Source: Bicyclus anynana (taxonomy: Eukaryota > Arthropoda > Insecta > Lepidoptera > Nymphalidae). From it: a stretch of DNA of 64,000 nucleotides. The translations under genes were made by a program, and so were the position numbers. Shown in pieces: positions 35,501 through 42,373 of this stretch. How positions within the stretch are numbered: position 1 is the first letter of the stretch; every line of letters begins with the position of its first letter. The stretch spans positions 6,147,163 through 6,211,162 of the forward strand of contig NC_069109.1 of the NCBI RefSeq assembly GCF_947172395.1. The letters run 5' to 3'. Under the pieces are notes generated by a model, which ran no database searches, was not told the DNA's origin, and saw nothing but the letters and a program-made list of their open reading frames with translations.

Positions 35501-38500
35501 AATGTTTTTCGAATTTAAAAAATACCTATTATTAACCATTATTAACTATCATTTGGCTAGAAGTTTTAGAAGCAACTTGCAATTTTTACGTATAAAATTT
35601 GATGTAAAACACTTTTCACCCAATAAACAGATGGGTGAAGGTCGTTCCTAATGCGGATTTCAGACTGTGTTGTCACCTGTCTTCGTCCGGTGCGTCGTCC
35701 GTCCCGTTGCTAACAACCACGCGCTGTGTGTAACCAAATTCGTTCAAATTTTCAGCGGAATCGTGTATTTTGTCAATTTCAGCAAAGAATTCTTCATCAC
35801 TGTCTGTTACATTTCTGGAAAGGGAAAATAAATTAATTAATAAAGTGGCTGTCCCAAGTAACCCATAAAGATTTACACGAGTATACTGAAGCCTACCGTA
35901 CGACGAGCGCCTTATATCGCAAGTCGTTCCCGCCAACCGATGGCTACCCCTCTCTAACTCCCTACTCTTTACGGAAACAAGTCGCGCCACCTAGCGTCGG
36001 CACGAGCCAACAAAAGATCGAGCGACGTCATATCCGACTACAGTCTACTACTTTTTACAGTTTATATTAAAGGAGATGGTCCAAAATTGTATGGAGCCCA
36101 GGTCCAGTCATTGTACCCTGGCGGAAATAAAAGAAAATATTTTTTTGTAACTATTTTTGATTATACAAATCTACGAATTTACTTTAATTCTTTCGAAATA
36201 ATATTCATTCTTTCCCAAGAAATGCAACACCAATATGGGTAATAATAGCGGTATGATGACGTTTTCAATGCAGTAGTCGATTTGACGTTTGCTGTCAATT
36301 GTCAAATCATAGTTGCTTAAGGGCGCCATCTTGTTATAACTCAAAAACTTGGGTTTTAATCATATTCATTTTATTTATTTAGATATATTCACTTATTAAG
36401 ATTTTAATAAAATGCTTGTATTTTTTAAATTTTAACGATACGAGGTACAAGAGTGGACATGAAATGGACCATCTCCTTTAATATGAGTCAACTACCCTAT
36501 TCCGTGATAGCCCAGTGAATATGACCTCTGCCTCCGATTCCGGAGGGTGTGGGTTCGAATCCGGTTCGGGGCATGCACCTCCAACTTTTCAGTTGTGTGC
36601 ATTTTAAAAAATTAAATATCACGTGTCTCAAACGGTGAAGGAAAACATCGTGAGGAAACCTGCATACCAGAGAATTATCTCAATTCTCTGCATGTGTGAA
36701 GGTTGCCAATCCGCATTGGGCCAGCGTGGTGGACTATTGGCCTAACCCCTCTCAGTCTGAGAGGAGACTCGAGCTCAGCAGTGAGCCGAATATGGGTTCA
36801 TGACGACTATTCCAGTACTAGTGTCAAATTTTATATTGATATTTACCTTTTCAATATAGAATCGTCCAGACATATGTTCTGTCCACATATCTTAGCGACA
36901 CTCTGCTTCGGTTCTATCAACCTACTGGTGCTTGGTTGCGAAAATGGTTCCCAATTCGATATGTCAACCTCGCTAGTCAACTGTTGATCAGTCAAACTTG
37001 TGGTTGCGTTAGTAAAACTTGTCAAACTGGTCGTTGCGTTGGTAAAAGATGACAAACTAGTGGTTGCGTTAGTAAAAGATGACAAACTAGTGGTTGCGTT
37101 AGTAAAAGTTGTGGTTGCGTTTGTAAAACTTGGTATACTCGAGGTTGTAGTGGTGAAATTTGATAAGCAACTAGTGGTTGCGTTAGTAAAAGTTTTGGTT
37201 GCGTTAGTAAAAGTTGCTATATTTGAGGTTGCGTTAGTGAAATTTGCTAAGCTGGTTGCGTTTGTAAATGTAGCTGTGTTTGCGTTTTCGTTTGTAATTG
37301 TTAAAGTTGCGTTTGAATTATTAATATCTGTTACACTTGTATTTGCGTTTGGTTGTGTGTCACTTGATGTATTTATTGGAGTGAGTGAAACTAAATTTGT
37401 TGCGTTTGTGGCGTTTGTAGATGCGAATGTTACATTTGTTGATACGTTAAGATTTGTTGTGGAACTGGTTGTTCTTGTGTTGGGATTGTTGTTAGCTGTC
37501 GTTGAAGTGGTTGTTTCTGTTGCGTTGTTAGTTGCCGTGGTTGCGGTTGTAGTTGCGGTTGAGCTGTCCGTTGGTTGCGTTTCTAATGTCGGCCGTGTGA
37601 TTGGAGTTAGATCTATCCCAGGTACCCTGCAAGTAATAAAATTGAAAATTTTGAAAACTTAATTACACTCAATGAAGTCATCAATATTCTCTTTCAGTGC
37701 GCTGTCATTTGCGACCCCACTCGAGTATATTTGCACACATTCGGTTGTTCTTCCCCACTTTCACCGCCAAGATTTTAATCAAACATTCTAGTCTTTAAAC
37801 ACTTACACATAAGTCGTCGTCATCAACCTATATTCGGCTCACTGCTGAGCTCGAGTCTCCTCTCAGAATGAGAGAGGGTAGGCCAATAGTCCACCACGCT
37901 GGCCCAATGCGGATTGGCAGACTTCACACGCGCAGAGAATTTTCTTAATTCTCTGGTGTGCAGGTTTCCTCACGATGTTTTCCTTCACCGTTTGAGACAC
38001 GTGATAATTAATTTCTTAAAATGCACACAACTGTAAAGTTGGAGGTGCATGCCCCGGACCGGATTCGAACCCACACCCTCCGGAATCGGAGGCAGAGATC
38101 ATATCCACTGGGCTATCACCGCTCTCACACACACATAAGTCACCTTTCATAAAAAGCATAATGTGTTAGATACCTAACAGTGCAACTCATAGACATTGTA
38201 GGGGCACCCCCAGGGGATCATTCAACCGCTACGTGTCCTCTGTTTGAGAATTCGACACTCAGCGGGCGAATGATCCCCTGGGGGTACTAATACTCACCGG
38301 TCGGGAGGTACGGGCGGGGTTAGCGGCAGGGGCGACGTGGGGACCTTTATTGTTTGAGAATTCGACACTCAGCGGCTGAATGATCCCCTGGGCGTGCCTC
38401 TACAACGTCTATGAATTCTACTGTTAGGTATCTAACACATACTAATATTCACCGGTCGGGAGGTATGGATGGGGTAGGCGGGAGAGGCGACGTGGGGTCC

Positions 38501-41500
38501 CTCGCGGCGGCGCGGGGAACAGTGAAATTCACGGCCGTTGTAGGGGCTCCCCCAGGGGATCATTCAACCGCTGAGTGTCGAATTTAATCTCTAGTTGTTT
38601 GAGAATTCGACACTCAGCGGGTAAATGATCCCCTGGGGGTACTATATACTAATACTCACCAGTCGGGAGGTACGGATGGGGTAGGCGGGAGAGGCGACGT
38701 GGGGTCACTCGCGGCGGCGCGGGGAACAGTGGAATCCACAGACGTTGTAGGGGCACCCCCAGGGGATCATTCAGCCGCTGAGTGTCGAATTTAACCTTTA
38801 TTGTTTGACATTTCGACACTCAGCGGCTGAATGATCCCCTGGGGGTGCCCCTACAACGTCTATAAATTCCACTGTAATTTAACCTCTATTTGTTTCAGAA
38901 TTCGACACTCAGCGGGTGAATGATCCCCTGGGGGTGCCCCTACAATGTCTATAAATTCCACTGTAATTTAACCTCTCTTTGTTTGAGAATTCGACGCTCA
39001 GCGGGTGAATGATTCCCTGGGGGTACTGTATAACACTCACCGGTCGGGAGGTACGGGCGGGGTAGGCGGGAGAGGCGACGTGGGGTCCCTCGCGGCGGCG
39101 CGGGGCGCCGGCGCCACCGGCGGGGCTCCGTACACGTTCTCCCCCCGCGACACTATGCGCAGCTCGTGGAGCTTCGCGCGGAGAATGGTCACCCAGTCCT
39201 GCATGGAGTCCCTTTGAACATAATATATTTGTAAGATTAGTAGACGCCGCGCGGTTTCAGCAGCGTGGTTCCCGTTCCAGTCGGATTACGGGGATAAAAT
39301 ATAGACTATAGCCTTCCTCGATAAATGGGCTATCTAACACTGAAAGAATTTTTCAGATCGGACCAGTAGTTCCCGAGTTCCAAACAAACAAACAAACTCT
39401 TCAGCTTTATAATATTAGTATAGATTATTGTGAGACTAGATGACGTCATTTTCATGTTAACTTGCGTTATCGTCTTGATTATCATCAACACCATCACATC
39501 GATTATTGTCGTGGAACCAAACAGGCTGGGGATTTTCATCTTCCTCCTAACAAGTTAGCCCGCTTCCATCTTACATTGCATCATCACTTACCAGCAGGTG
39601 AGTTTGTTGACAAGGGCTAATTTGTAAAGAACAAAAAAAATAATTACATTTTTGAAAAGCATGGCGTTTTTTACAAACATCCTATATAAAACATGCCATT
39701 CTGATTTTGTCTTCAGGAATCTAAATCCGGGATTTCAAACCCGGGATCCCGAAAATGCCAGGATTTGACCAAAATCTGATAATTATATAATGATTTATTT
39801 ATTTTTGCTATCATCCGCGAAAAGTCGACGAACCCATGCGACAACGTCACCCAGGTCCGGCAAAATACTCTCTACGTACGTCTCACCCCGAAACCGGATC
39901 ATCCTCAGGAGATGTTGACTCTACAACGTGCAAATTGTAAAACCACTCACCAGTCGTGTGCCCAAATTCTGATGGGCCCGTGTGCGCCCATTGTGGACAA
40001 AGAACAGTGACAAGGATCCCGGAGTATTCGTCATTTTAATCAGGAGAATGCATTAAGTACCCGATTTCTACACCGATAATATTCCCTAATTCTGGAATAT
40101 CCGATATGTTGATCAAAAAATCCCGGATTTCAATTGTGAAAATAATCCAAGGATGCTGGACTCCTTATTCGCCAACTTGACTCCTTGGCTTGACGCTGGC
40201 GGTCAACAAACCACGCGGGCCAGTTCCGGCTCGGGGTATTGCTCTATGAACGGTGTGCGACCATTGTGGACGCAGAACAATCACAGACTCCATCGAGTGA
40301 TACAGAATTCCCAGATTTCAATTCCGAAAGTAACCAAAGGATCTTAAACTCCCGGGATTCAATCCCGAAATATATTCCTTGGATTCCTAAATCAATCCTG
40401 GGTCCCGAAAATTCCGGGATTTCCCTAAAAACTGCCCTCCCACTCACTAGTCCAGCTCCAGCATCACGGGGTCTCAAAATTTCAATACCGAAAGGTGATA
40501 CAGGTGTCCCGGAATTTCGGGATCACACACCCATGATCCAAAAATTTCCACTCACCAGTCGAGCGCCAGCATCCTGACGGGTCCATGGTCGGCTCACGCA
40601 GGACACGGTCCCAGAATTTCCGGTGTTCTAATCTCGGGATCCCGGAATTACAATATCGGGATTCCTAAATTTCTTGGGATCACAATCCCGGTATCCCGAA
40701 ATTTGCGGGGACCTAAAACCGCTCTCTCACTCACCAGTCGGGCGCCAGCATCCTGACGGGCCCGTGGTCGGTGTCCACCAGGAAGTCGTACTCGTCGCCC
40801 GCGTGCGGCTTGACGCTGGCGGTGACGTGGCGGGCGCTGCGCAGGCAGGCGCGCCAGGCGGGCCGGTGCGCCAGCGTCGCGGCGCAGTCCGGCTCGGGGT
40901 ACTGCTCCAGGAAGGGCGTGCGACCGTTGTGGACGCAGAACAGGGTCCACATCGGTTTGAGCGGCGGCTTCTGCGAACATTTTTTGACATACAACTGAAC
41001 TTGTGTTTTAATTTTTGTCAGTTCAACCAACAAGGTCAGTGCTCGAAGGTGTTTGTAGACTTTTTATTTTTTTTTTATTTTTTTTATTTAGTCTCTCATT
41101 ATTCCTGCAACCTGTCGTGAGACATTCAGCGGGATTTTGAGTATTTGAATTATGGCGAGTTTGGTGCGAAATCCAGTGATTTGCCCAAATATAATAATGT
41201 AGTGTCTATTTCATGACATCTTGTGGTGCTCGTCTCTTGAGCCTTTTGAAAGTTGTTGGTTTCTTCATCATTAGGTTCCTTGCAAGTTGATTTGGATGTT
41301 TACGAATACGCTTTTGGTATGTTTTCATTGAGTGTGCAACTTCTGTCTTAATAGTCTTAATTTTTAGTTCACGATGCAGGCGATCATTTTTGATGTATCA
41401 AGGAGCATTGGTAATCATGCGCAGCATTTTTGACTGGTTCTGTTAGCGGAACCACCGTGAGCTGTGCCGTTCGAGATTTTAAATTAGTTCGGGATTTTAA

Positions 41501-42160
41501 AGTTGCTCACAACATTACTATTTAAAAATGTATTTATTGCTTTTCGAAGAATTCTCCGCGAAATTTGACACATTTTTCCACACCAATCAGTGAAACAACC
41601 ATTCCATTCGGAAGTTGGGGTCTCAAAAATGGCCGTTTTGTAGGCTTACAGCTTCTTCAGGTGATGAAAATCTCTGACCACGCAGTTTATTCTTTATTTT
41701 AGGGAAAGTATATATATCAGAAACAACCTGTGGCATGTTTTTAGTGAAGCCCTCGTATAACATGACTAGTAGACGCCGTGCGGTTTCACCCGCGTGGGTC
41801 CCTTTCCCGTAGTAAGACGGGGATAAAATATAGCCTGTAGCCTTCCTCGATAAATGGGCTATCTAACACTAAAAGAATTTTTCAAATCGGACCAGTAGTT
41901 CCTGAGTTTAGCGCGTTCAGTCAAACAAACAAACTTTTCAGCTTGTATTTTCGTCCGCGCCACACAGCATTGCTGAGACATTCACCAATGCTGCAATACA
42001 AGCTCCACAGTAGACTGTATTACCTTGGTGGCCAGCGGGCGCAGTTTTCCACTAGCCGGCTCACAGGGGATGCGCTTGAGGAAGGCATTCTTCTGTATCT
42101 CTCTGTAGTACACCGGCCCTTCGTCAGCTCCTGACAGCATTGTTGAGACATTCACCACCA
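26445..42160 (-). CDS. Large PH-domain and PDZ-pair scaffold-like protein (5' end not found)
   Basis: Minus-strand gene assembled from conserved frames and matching splice phases. Exons in coding order: 42160-42024, 40970-40735, 39211-39041, 37626-36847, 35814-35677, 35017-34110, 32030-31941, 30597-30446 (end uncertain), 29559-29427, 28445-28373, 27280-27150, 26576-26445; about 1,030 codons. Layout: PH-like domain (first three exons, ending with a helix around QDWVTILRAKLHEL), Pro-rich linker, Thr/Asn repeats, long Asn-rich acidic region, basic Ser-rich patch, then C-terminal PDZ-like repeats, the second containing GDSPAGKAGL. Likely a cytosolic adaptor at membranes, inferred only from domains. 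I do not recognise the ortholog. One exon covering the start of the first PDZ is missing, and the start codon lies upstream of 42160. Confidence 0.7.
26630..27149. repeat. CACCACACAGCT-type minisatellite in the last intron
   Basis: About fifteen irregular units with the core CCACACAGCTACTGACACAG or variants. Between 26966 and 27020 the array contains a decayed copy of the adjacent exon end plus its donor (CGCCACACTCATCTTAATGA versus CGCCACACTCACCTTGACAA). The array abuts the donor of the exon 27150-27280. Confidence 0.85.
27150..27280 (-). CDS. PH/PDZ gene exon (core of PDZ 2)
   Basis: Acceptor TAG at 27283-27281, donor GTGAGT at 27149-27144 (minus strand). Encodes IKLDSECTIVSVAGDSPAGK then AGLPPPGRWAVTEVNNRP and INLVK, a typical PDZ middle with the GDSPAGKAGL turn. 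GC-rich against AT-rich surroundings. Phase fits both neighbours. Confidence 0.82.
27330..27512 (+). mobile_element. Retrotransposon-tail repeat (family C)
   Basis: GACGCCGCGCGGTTTCACCC start, GAACCAGTAGTTCCTGAGAT middle and TATAATATTAGTTATAGATA end, inside an intron of the minus-strand gene. Confidence 0.7.
27690..28180 (+). pseudogene. LINE reverse-transcriptase C-terminal remnant
   Basis: The plus frame 27922-28179 reads SAPKIYGNLPQTLANRSINK then FTIKENLEKFLIPKCYYTIK and EYI, the pattern (K-YN-LP...FK..L..FL....YY...E) at the end of Jockey/CR1-type LINE ORF2 proteins. Upstream phrases fit the same family in a broken frame. The remnant sits between inverted repeats of about 38 bp (near 27828-27866 and 28290-28332). 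Non-functional. Confidence 0.65.
28373..28445 (-). CDS. PH/PDZ gene exon (between the PDZ repeats)
   Basis: Acceptor CAG at 28448-28446, donor GTAATT at 28372-28367. Encodes VDILFHRVPLGKIYVINKTD then QETL, the last strand of PDZ 1 and the first strand of PDZ 2 with the carboxylate-binding-type loop ETLG completed by the next exon. 73 bases, with phases matching both neighbours. Confidence 0.78.
28867..29302. mobile_element. MITE-like element, family H (AAGGAGATGGTCCA ends)
   Basis: About 435 bp with inverted ends AAGGAGATGGTCCA and TGGACCATCTCCTT. The interior includes GCAGTAGTCGATTTGACGTT and GGGCGCCATCTTGGTATAAC. A second copy is at 36070-36481. Confidence 0.85.
29427..29559 (-). CDS. PH/PDZ gene exon (PDZ 1, second half)
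   Basis: Acceptor GCAG at 29563-29560, donor GTAAGT at 29426-29421. The chosen frame gives VARWGMGGSRGGGRAGDRVS then GLAGTQPCSATHARHLLKTA and HSPI, matching a PDZ turn (GDRV), the following strand and the ligand-groove helix; it ends on a codon boundary that fits the next exon. The first base needs two bases from an upstream exon, which the exon at 30446-30597 does not clearly supply. One exon is probably missing. Confidence 0.65.
29757..29815 (+). mobile_element. Repeat family G fragment
   Basis: GGACCTGCCTCGCTAGACGT and TACTTTTCTGTCACAGTATA; head only. Confidence 0.55.
29847..29980. mobile_element. Palindromic MITE family F (ACGAGGTCA element)
   Basis: Left end CGTTCGCTGCGGCACTGATT preceded by TTAACA. 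The interior carries ACGAGGTCAATCGACCTCGT, a near-perfect 20-base palindrome. The right end is lost. Other copies: 33892-34018, 56738-56868, 57770-57892. Confidence 0.75.
30195..30405 (-). mobile_element. SINE family B, 5'-truncated (minus)
   Basis: Reverse complement gives the body and tail of family B (GCCAAGCGATTTAGCGTTCC, CATCACTTACCATCAGGTGA) and a long T-rich flank equal to the A tail. The tRNA head is missing. Confidence 0.8.
30446..30597 (-). CDS. PH/PDZ gene exon (Arg/Ala-rich, before PDZ 1; donor uncertain)
   Basis: Acceptor CAG at 30600-30598. The frame set by the upstream exon gives SQSPSVPQNPSLQPLRARQA, then AALRAEQRRGACVATTVPVR and DPPLLVDYERQ. No consensus donor is clear: a GTGTGG candidate sits at 30445 but its phase does not fit the exon at 29559. 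The stretch coding for DPPLLVDY shares 16 bases with the inverted-repeat ends at 27834 and 28305. Confidence 0.6.
30645..30900 (+). mobile_element. Retrotransposon-tail repeat with a CCTAC tract (family E)
   Basis: Starts AACTAGCGGAGCTGGTCAAG, contains CCTACCCTACCCAACCCC, and ends with CGGTCAAGCCGTTTCGGAGG and TGATACGAGAATTTTATT. Same layout as 62130-62610. Confidence 0.6.
31077..31298 (+). mobile_element. Retrotransposon-tail repeat (family D)
   Basis: CTAATATTATAAAGGCGAAA start, TTTGGAATGGGAATACATTT middle, GATTAACACATAGGCTACTT, ending GCGAAGTCGCGGGTGTCCTC and TAGTTG. Full-length example of the family in this window. Confidence 0.65.
31542..31862 (+). mobile_element. tRNA-derived SINE, family B, near full length
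   Basis: GACGGCCTCCGTGGCGCGGT head (A box), GTTCGATCCCCGGCTGGGC (B box), body GGTCCAGGTCTGGCTGGTGG, tail ATCACTTACCATCAGGTGAG and an A run. The best reference copy of family B here. Confidence 0.9.
31941..32030 (-). CDS. PH/PDZ gene exon (basic, Ser/Arg-rich patch)
   Basis: Donor GTAAGA at 31940-31935. The phase-compatible acceptor is the second of two adjacent AGs (CAGAG), giving GVTSPVKVIHRSRPAGRVDS then TRRRSNSLTN. RRRSNS resembles a basophilic kinase or 14-3-3 site, an inference only. With the first AG the frame would hit a stop, so the second is preferred. Confidence 0.65.
32071..32175 (-). mobile_element. SINE family A fragment (minus)
   Basis: Tail part only, in reverse: CGGCTCACTGTTGAGCACGA, GAGAGGGGTTAGGCTTAATA and CAGACTTCACACACGCAGAG. 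Confidence 0.7.
32335..32825. mobile_element. Long fold-back element (two nested inverted repeats)
   Basis: Outer arms of about 95 bp: ATCATACAACATTTGCTCGC through GTACTTCTACCTTACCTACT on the left, and their reverse complements at about 32735-32820. Inner arms (GAGGAAGGCTATAAGCTACA and GGAGCAAAGCACC) pair with 32655-32710. Nearly the whole 490 bp can fold on itself. No coding capacity. Confidence 0.85.
32826..33390. other. Intronic DNA, no feature recognised
   Basis: AT-rich with an A-run near 32930. The frame at 32968-33225 has no domain or codon bias. No feature supported. Confidence 0.45.
33395..33588 (+). mobile_element. Retrotransposon-tail repeat (family C)
   Basis: AGACGCCGCGCGATTACACT start, CGGACCAGTAGTTCCTGAGA, ending TAATATTAATATAGATAG. 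Confidence 0.7.
33706..34066 (-). mobile_element. SINE family B (minus) split by a family F element
   Basis: The tail (CTCACCTGATGGTAAGTGAT) starts near 33738 and the body ends at GGTTCAATTAA (33891). The head resumes at about 34019 with CAGCCCAGCCGGGGATCGAA. The interruption at 33892-34018 is a palindromic element that entered at a TTAA. Confidence 0.8.
33892..34018. mobile_element. Palindromic MITE family F nested in a SINE
   Basis: Starts CGCGTTCGCTGCGGTGCGAG, carries two GAGGTCAATxGACCTCG palindromes, and ends GCCGCAGCGAAAGTGCC. Inserted at TTAA in the SINE, with a degraded copy of the target on the right. Confidence 0.8.
34110..35017 (-). CDS. PH/PDZ gene long exon (Asn/Arg repeat region)
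   Basis: Acceptor CAG at 35020-35018, donor GTAAG at 34109-34105. About 302 codons. Starts APQRTNITVIQVSNKGPPHT, with acidic and Tyr-containing stretches (YDxG, SDYEYLFPNS), then tandem copies of a unit like SREILPNGRN or NLPNGRN (about ten), ending PKREAKI. Low-complexity middle, likely disordered linker. Tyr-containing stretches could be phosphorylation sites (inference). Confidence 0.82.
35072..35388 (+). mobile_element. tRNA-derived SINE, family A
   Basis: GGCCGTGATAGCCCAGTGAA head, GATCCGGGGCATGCACCTCC, tail AGCAGTGAGCCGAATATGGG. The B box is mutated (GGTTAGAATCC). Confidence 0.85.
35677..35814 (-). CDS. PH/PDZ gene exon (acidic)
   Basis: Acceptor CAG at 35817-35815, donor GTGACA at 35676-35671. 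Encodes NVTDSDEEFFAEIDKIHDSA then ENLNEFGYTQRVVVSNGTDD and APDED, with both junction codons (Arg upstream, Ser downstream) completed correctly. Strongly acidic; no named domain. Confidence 0.78.
36070..36481. mobile_element. MITE-like element, family H
   Basis: Inverted ends AAGGAGATGGTCCA and TGGACCATCTCCTT, flanked by TA on both sides (ATATTA left, TAATATG right), suggesting a TA target duplication. Matches 28867-29302 along its length. Confidence 0.85.
36504..36803 (+). mobile_element. tRNA-derived SINE, family A
   Basis: CGTGATAGCCCAGTGAATAT head, GGTTCGAATCCGGTTCGGGG, tail GCAGTGAGCCGAATATGGGT. Confidence 0.87.
36847..37626 (-). CDS. PH/PDZ gene exon with Thr/Asn tandem repeats
   Basis: Acceptor GCAG at 37630-37627, donor GTAAAT at 36846-36841. 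Starts VPGIDLTPITRP, then about 180 residues very rich in Thr, Asn, Ser and Ala, with at least eight near-copies of TNATTSL-type units (SFTNATTSL repeated), ending with a normal-composition tail WEPFSQPSTSRLIEPKQSVA. The NAT/NVT triplets look like N-glycosylation sequons, but the PH and PDZ context suggests a cytosolic protein. The plus-strand frame VALVK... over the same bases is antisense shadow. Phases agree with both neighbours. Confidence 0.78.
37676..37790 (+). mobile_element. Dispersed repeat fragment (CTCGAGTATATTTGCA family)
   Basis: TCATCAATATTCTCTTTCAG and CCCACTCGAGTATATTTGCA also occur at 53985-54090 and, inverted, at 5545-5635. Confidence 0.65.
37817..38126 (-). mobile_element. 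tRNA-derived SINE, family A (minus)
   Basis: In reverse the B box GGTTCGAATCCGGTCCGGGG (38073-38054) and the head GATAGCCCAGTGGATATGAT (38118-38099) are clear; the tail is at CATCAACCTATATTCGGCTC. Confidence 0.88.
38180..39030 (-). repeat. Tandem array of a partial exon with its donor and a fold-back element
   Basis: Copies of the end of the exon 39041-39211 with its GTGAGT-type donor occur at about 38294-38342, 38449-38515 and 38653-38731 (signature CCGGTCGGGAGGTACGG or a variant on the plus strand). Between them are inverted-repeat units with GGGGATCATTCAACCGCTGA and the reverse TCAGCGGGTGAATGATCCCC. The complete fold-back is at 38729-38878 with ends CAGTGGAAT and ATTCCACTG. Confidence 0.85.
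38729..38878. mobile_element. Fold-back MITE (family M), complete copy
   Basis: Arms ACAGTGGAATCCACAGACGT...GACACTCAGCGG pair over about 65 bases with only a short loop (AACCTTTATTGTTTGACA). Other partial arms: 38204-38290, 38350-38425, 38535-38640, 38896-38965. Confidence 0.8.
39041..39211 (-). CDS. PH/PDZ gene exon (end of PH domain, Pro-rich linker)
   Basis: Acceptor AAAG at 39215-39212, donor GTGAGT at 39040-39035. Encodes DSMQDWVTILRAKLHELRIV (PH C-terminal helix with the conserved Trp) then SRGENVYGAPPVAPAPRAAA and RDPTSPLPPTPPVPPDR. The polyproline end could bind SH3 or EVH1 domains (inference). The last about 50 bases plus donor are copied three more times downstream in the intron. 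Confidence 0.8.
39239..39426 (+). mobile_element. Retrotransposon-tail repeat (family C)
   Basis: TAGACGCCGCGCGGTTTCAG start, GATAAATGGGCTATCTAACA middle, end TATAATATTAGTATAGATTA. Confidence 0.72.
39541..39640 (+). mobile_element. SINE family B, 3' part only
   Basis: TCCTCCTAACAAGTTAGCCC, TCATCACTTACCAGCAGGTG and an A-rich end. Confidence 0.75.
39715..40734 (-). repeat. Decayed tandem copies of the adjacent PH exon with TCCCGAAAT spacers
   Basis: Pieces matching the exon 40735-40970 occur at 39949-40010 (donor end CACTCACCAGTCG and ATTGTGGACAAAGAACAG), 40155-40290 (GGCTTGACGCTGGCGGT and GCGACCATTGTGGACGCAGA), 40436-40475 and 40548-40612 (GCGCCAGCATCCTGACGGG). The spacers are degenerate repeats of CCCGGGATTxxAATCCCGAAA, partly palindromic. 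Frames are broken, so these are not functional exons, though several donors persist. Confidence 0.85.
40735..40970 (-). CDS. PH/PDZ gene exon (PH domain core)
   Basis: Acceptor GCAG at 40974-40971, donor GTGAGT at 40734-40729. Encodes KPPLKPMWTLFCVHNGRTPF, LEQYPEPDCAATLAHRPAWR and further strands to VDTDHGPVRMLAPD, closing with a Trp codon shared with the next exon. PH-like: strand pattern with MWTLFCVHNGR then FLVDT...VRMLAPDW before the C-terminal helix. Very GC-rich (CpG-rich) for this window. All plus-strand frames over it are shadows. Confidence 0.82.
41080..41536. other. Intronic DNA, no gene seen
   Basis: No coding exon supported. The adjacent segment 41537-41760 is a transposase remnant, and 41140-41530 may be further decayed sequence of the same element, but no frame could be followed. 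Confidence 0.45.
41537..41750 (-). pseudogene. Mariner-like transposase C-terminal remnant
   Basis: Minus strand, in three frames separated by frameshifts: MPQVVSDIYTFPKIKNKLRG then QRFSSPEEAV, then TPTSEWNGCFTDW, then RGEFFEKQ and a stop near 41537. This order (RGxRFSSPEEAV, W..CF..W, RGE(F/Y)FEKQ stop) is the typical C-terminus of mariner-family transposases. Dead copy. Confidence 0.72.
41767..41945 (+). mobile_element. Retrotransposon-tail repeat (family C)
   Basis: AGTAGACGCCGTGCGGTTTC start, CTCGATAAATGGGCTATCTA middle; the end is lost near CTTTTCAGCTTGTATTT. Confidence 0.7.
41966..42003 (-). repeat. Partial copy of the start of the exon 42024-42160
   Basis: CAGCATTGCTGAGACATTCA followed by CCAATGCTGCAATACA matches 42137-42172 (CAGCATTGTTGAGACATTCA, CCACCACTGGAATAAA), so it covers the acceptor region and first codons of that exon. 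Confidence 0.65.
42024..42160 (-). CDS. PH/PDZ gene exon (start of PH domain; first exon found)
   Basis: Acceptor CAG at 42163-42161, donor GTAATA at 42023-42018. Two bases complete an upstream codon, then VVNVSTMLSGADEGPVYYRE and IQKNAFLKRIPCEPASGKLR, PLATK. VYYREIQKNAFLKRIP resembles the first PH strands. The start codon and earlier exons could not be located between here and Asf1; they may be short, repeat-masked or beyond Asf1. Confidence 0.75.
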
Positions 42161-42373
42161 CTGGAATAAAATTAGTTAAAACTCAGTATTGGTATATGGA
42201 CTACCCACATTATGGTCAGACAAATATCCATCTTGTTGCAGAGAGAAAAACTCCAAGCAGAGCCCTAGCCTATGGGAGGGGTAGGGTTAAGAATTCCTTG
42301 ACAATTGATTAACACTTCCCTCCTCTGCTTGTGTTGTTCTGCCTGCCTGGTAAATTGGTAATATTCTACTAGA

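Noticed and set aside
37000..37662. Plus-strand frame of 220 codons rich in VALVK repeats
   Set aside because: It is the antisense of the Thr/Asn repeat exon; splice sites and phases support the minus strand, and the plus frame has no matching neighbours.
38180..39030. CRISPR-like array of repeats and spacers
   Set aside because: This is a eukaryotic intron; the units are fold-back elements and exon copies, with unequal spacers.
41943..42134. Plus-strand frame of 63 codons
   Set aside because: Antisense of the PH exon 42024-42160 plus the end of a family C repeat.
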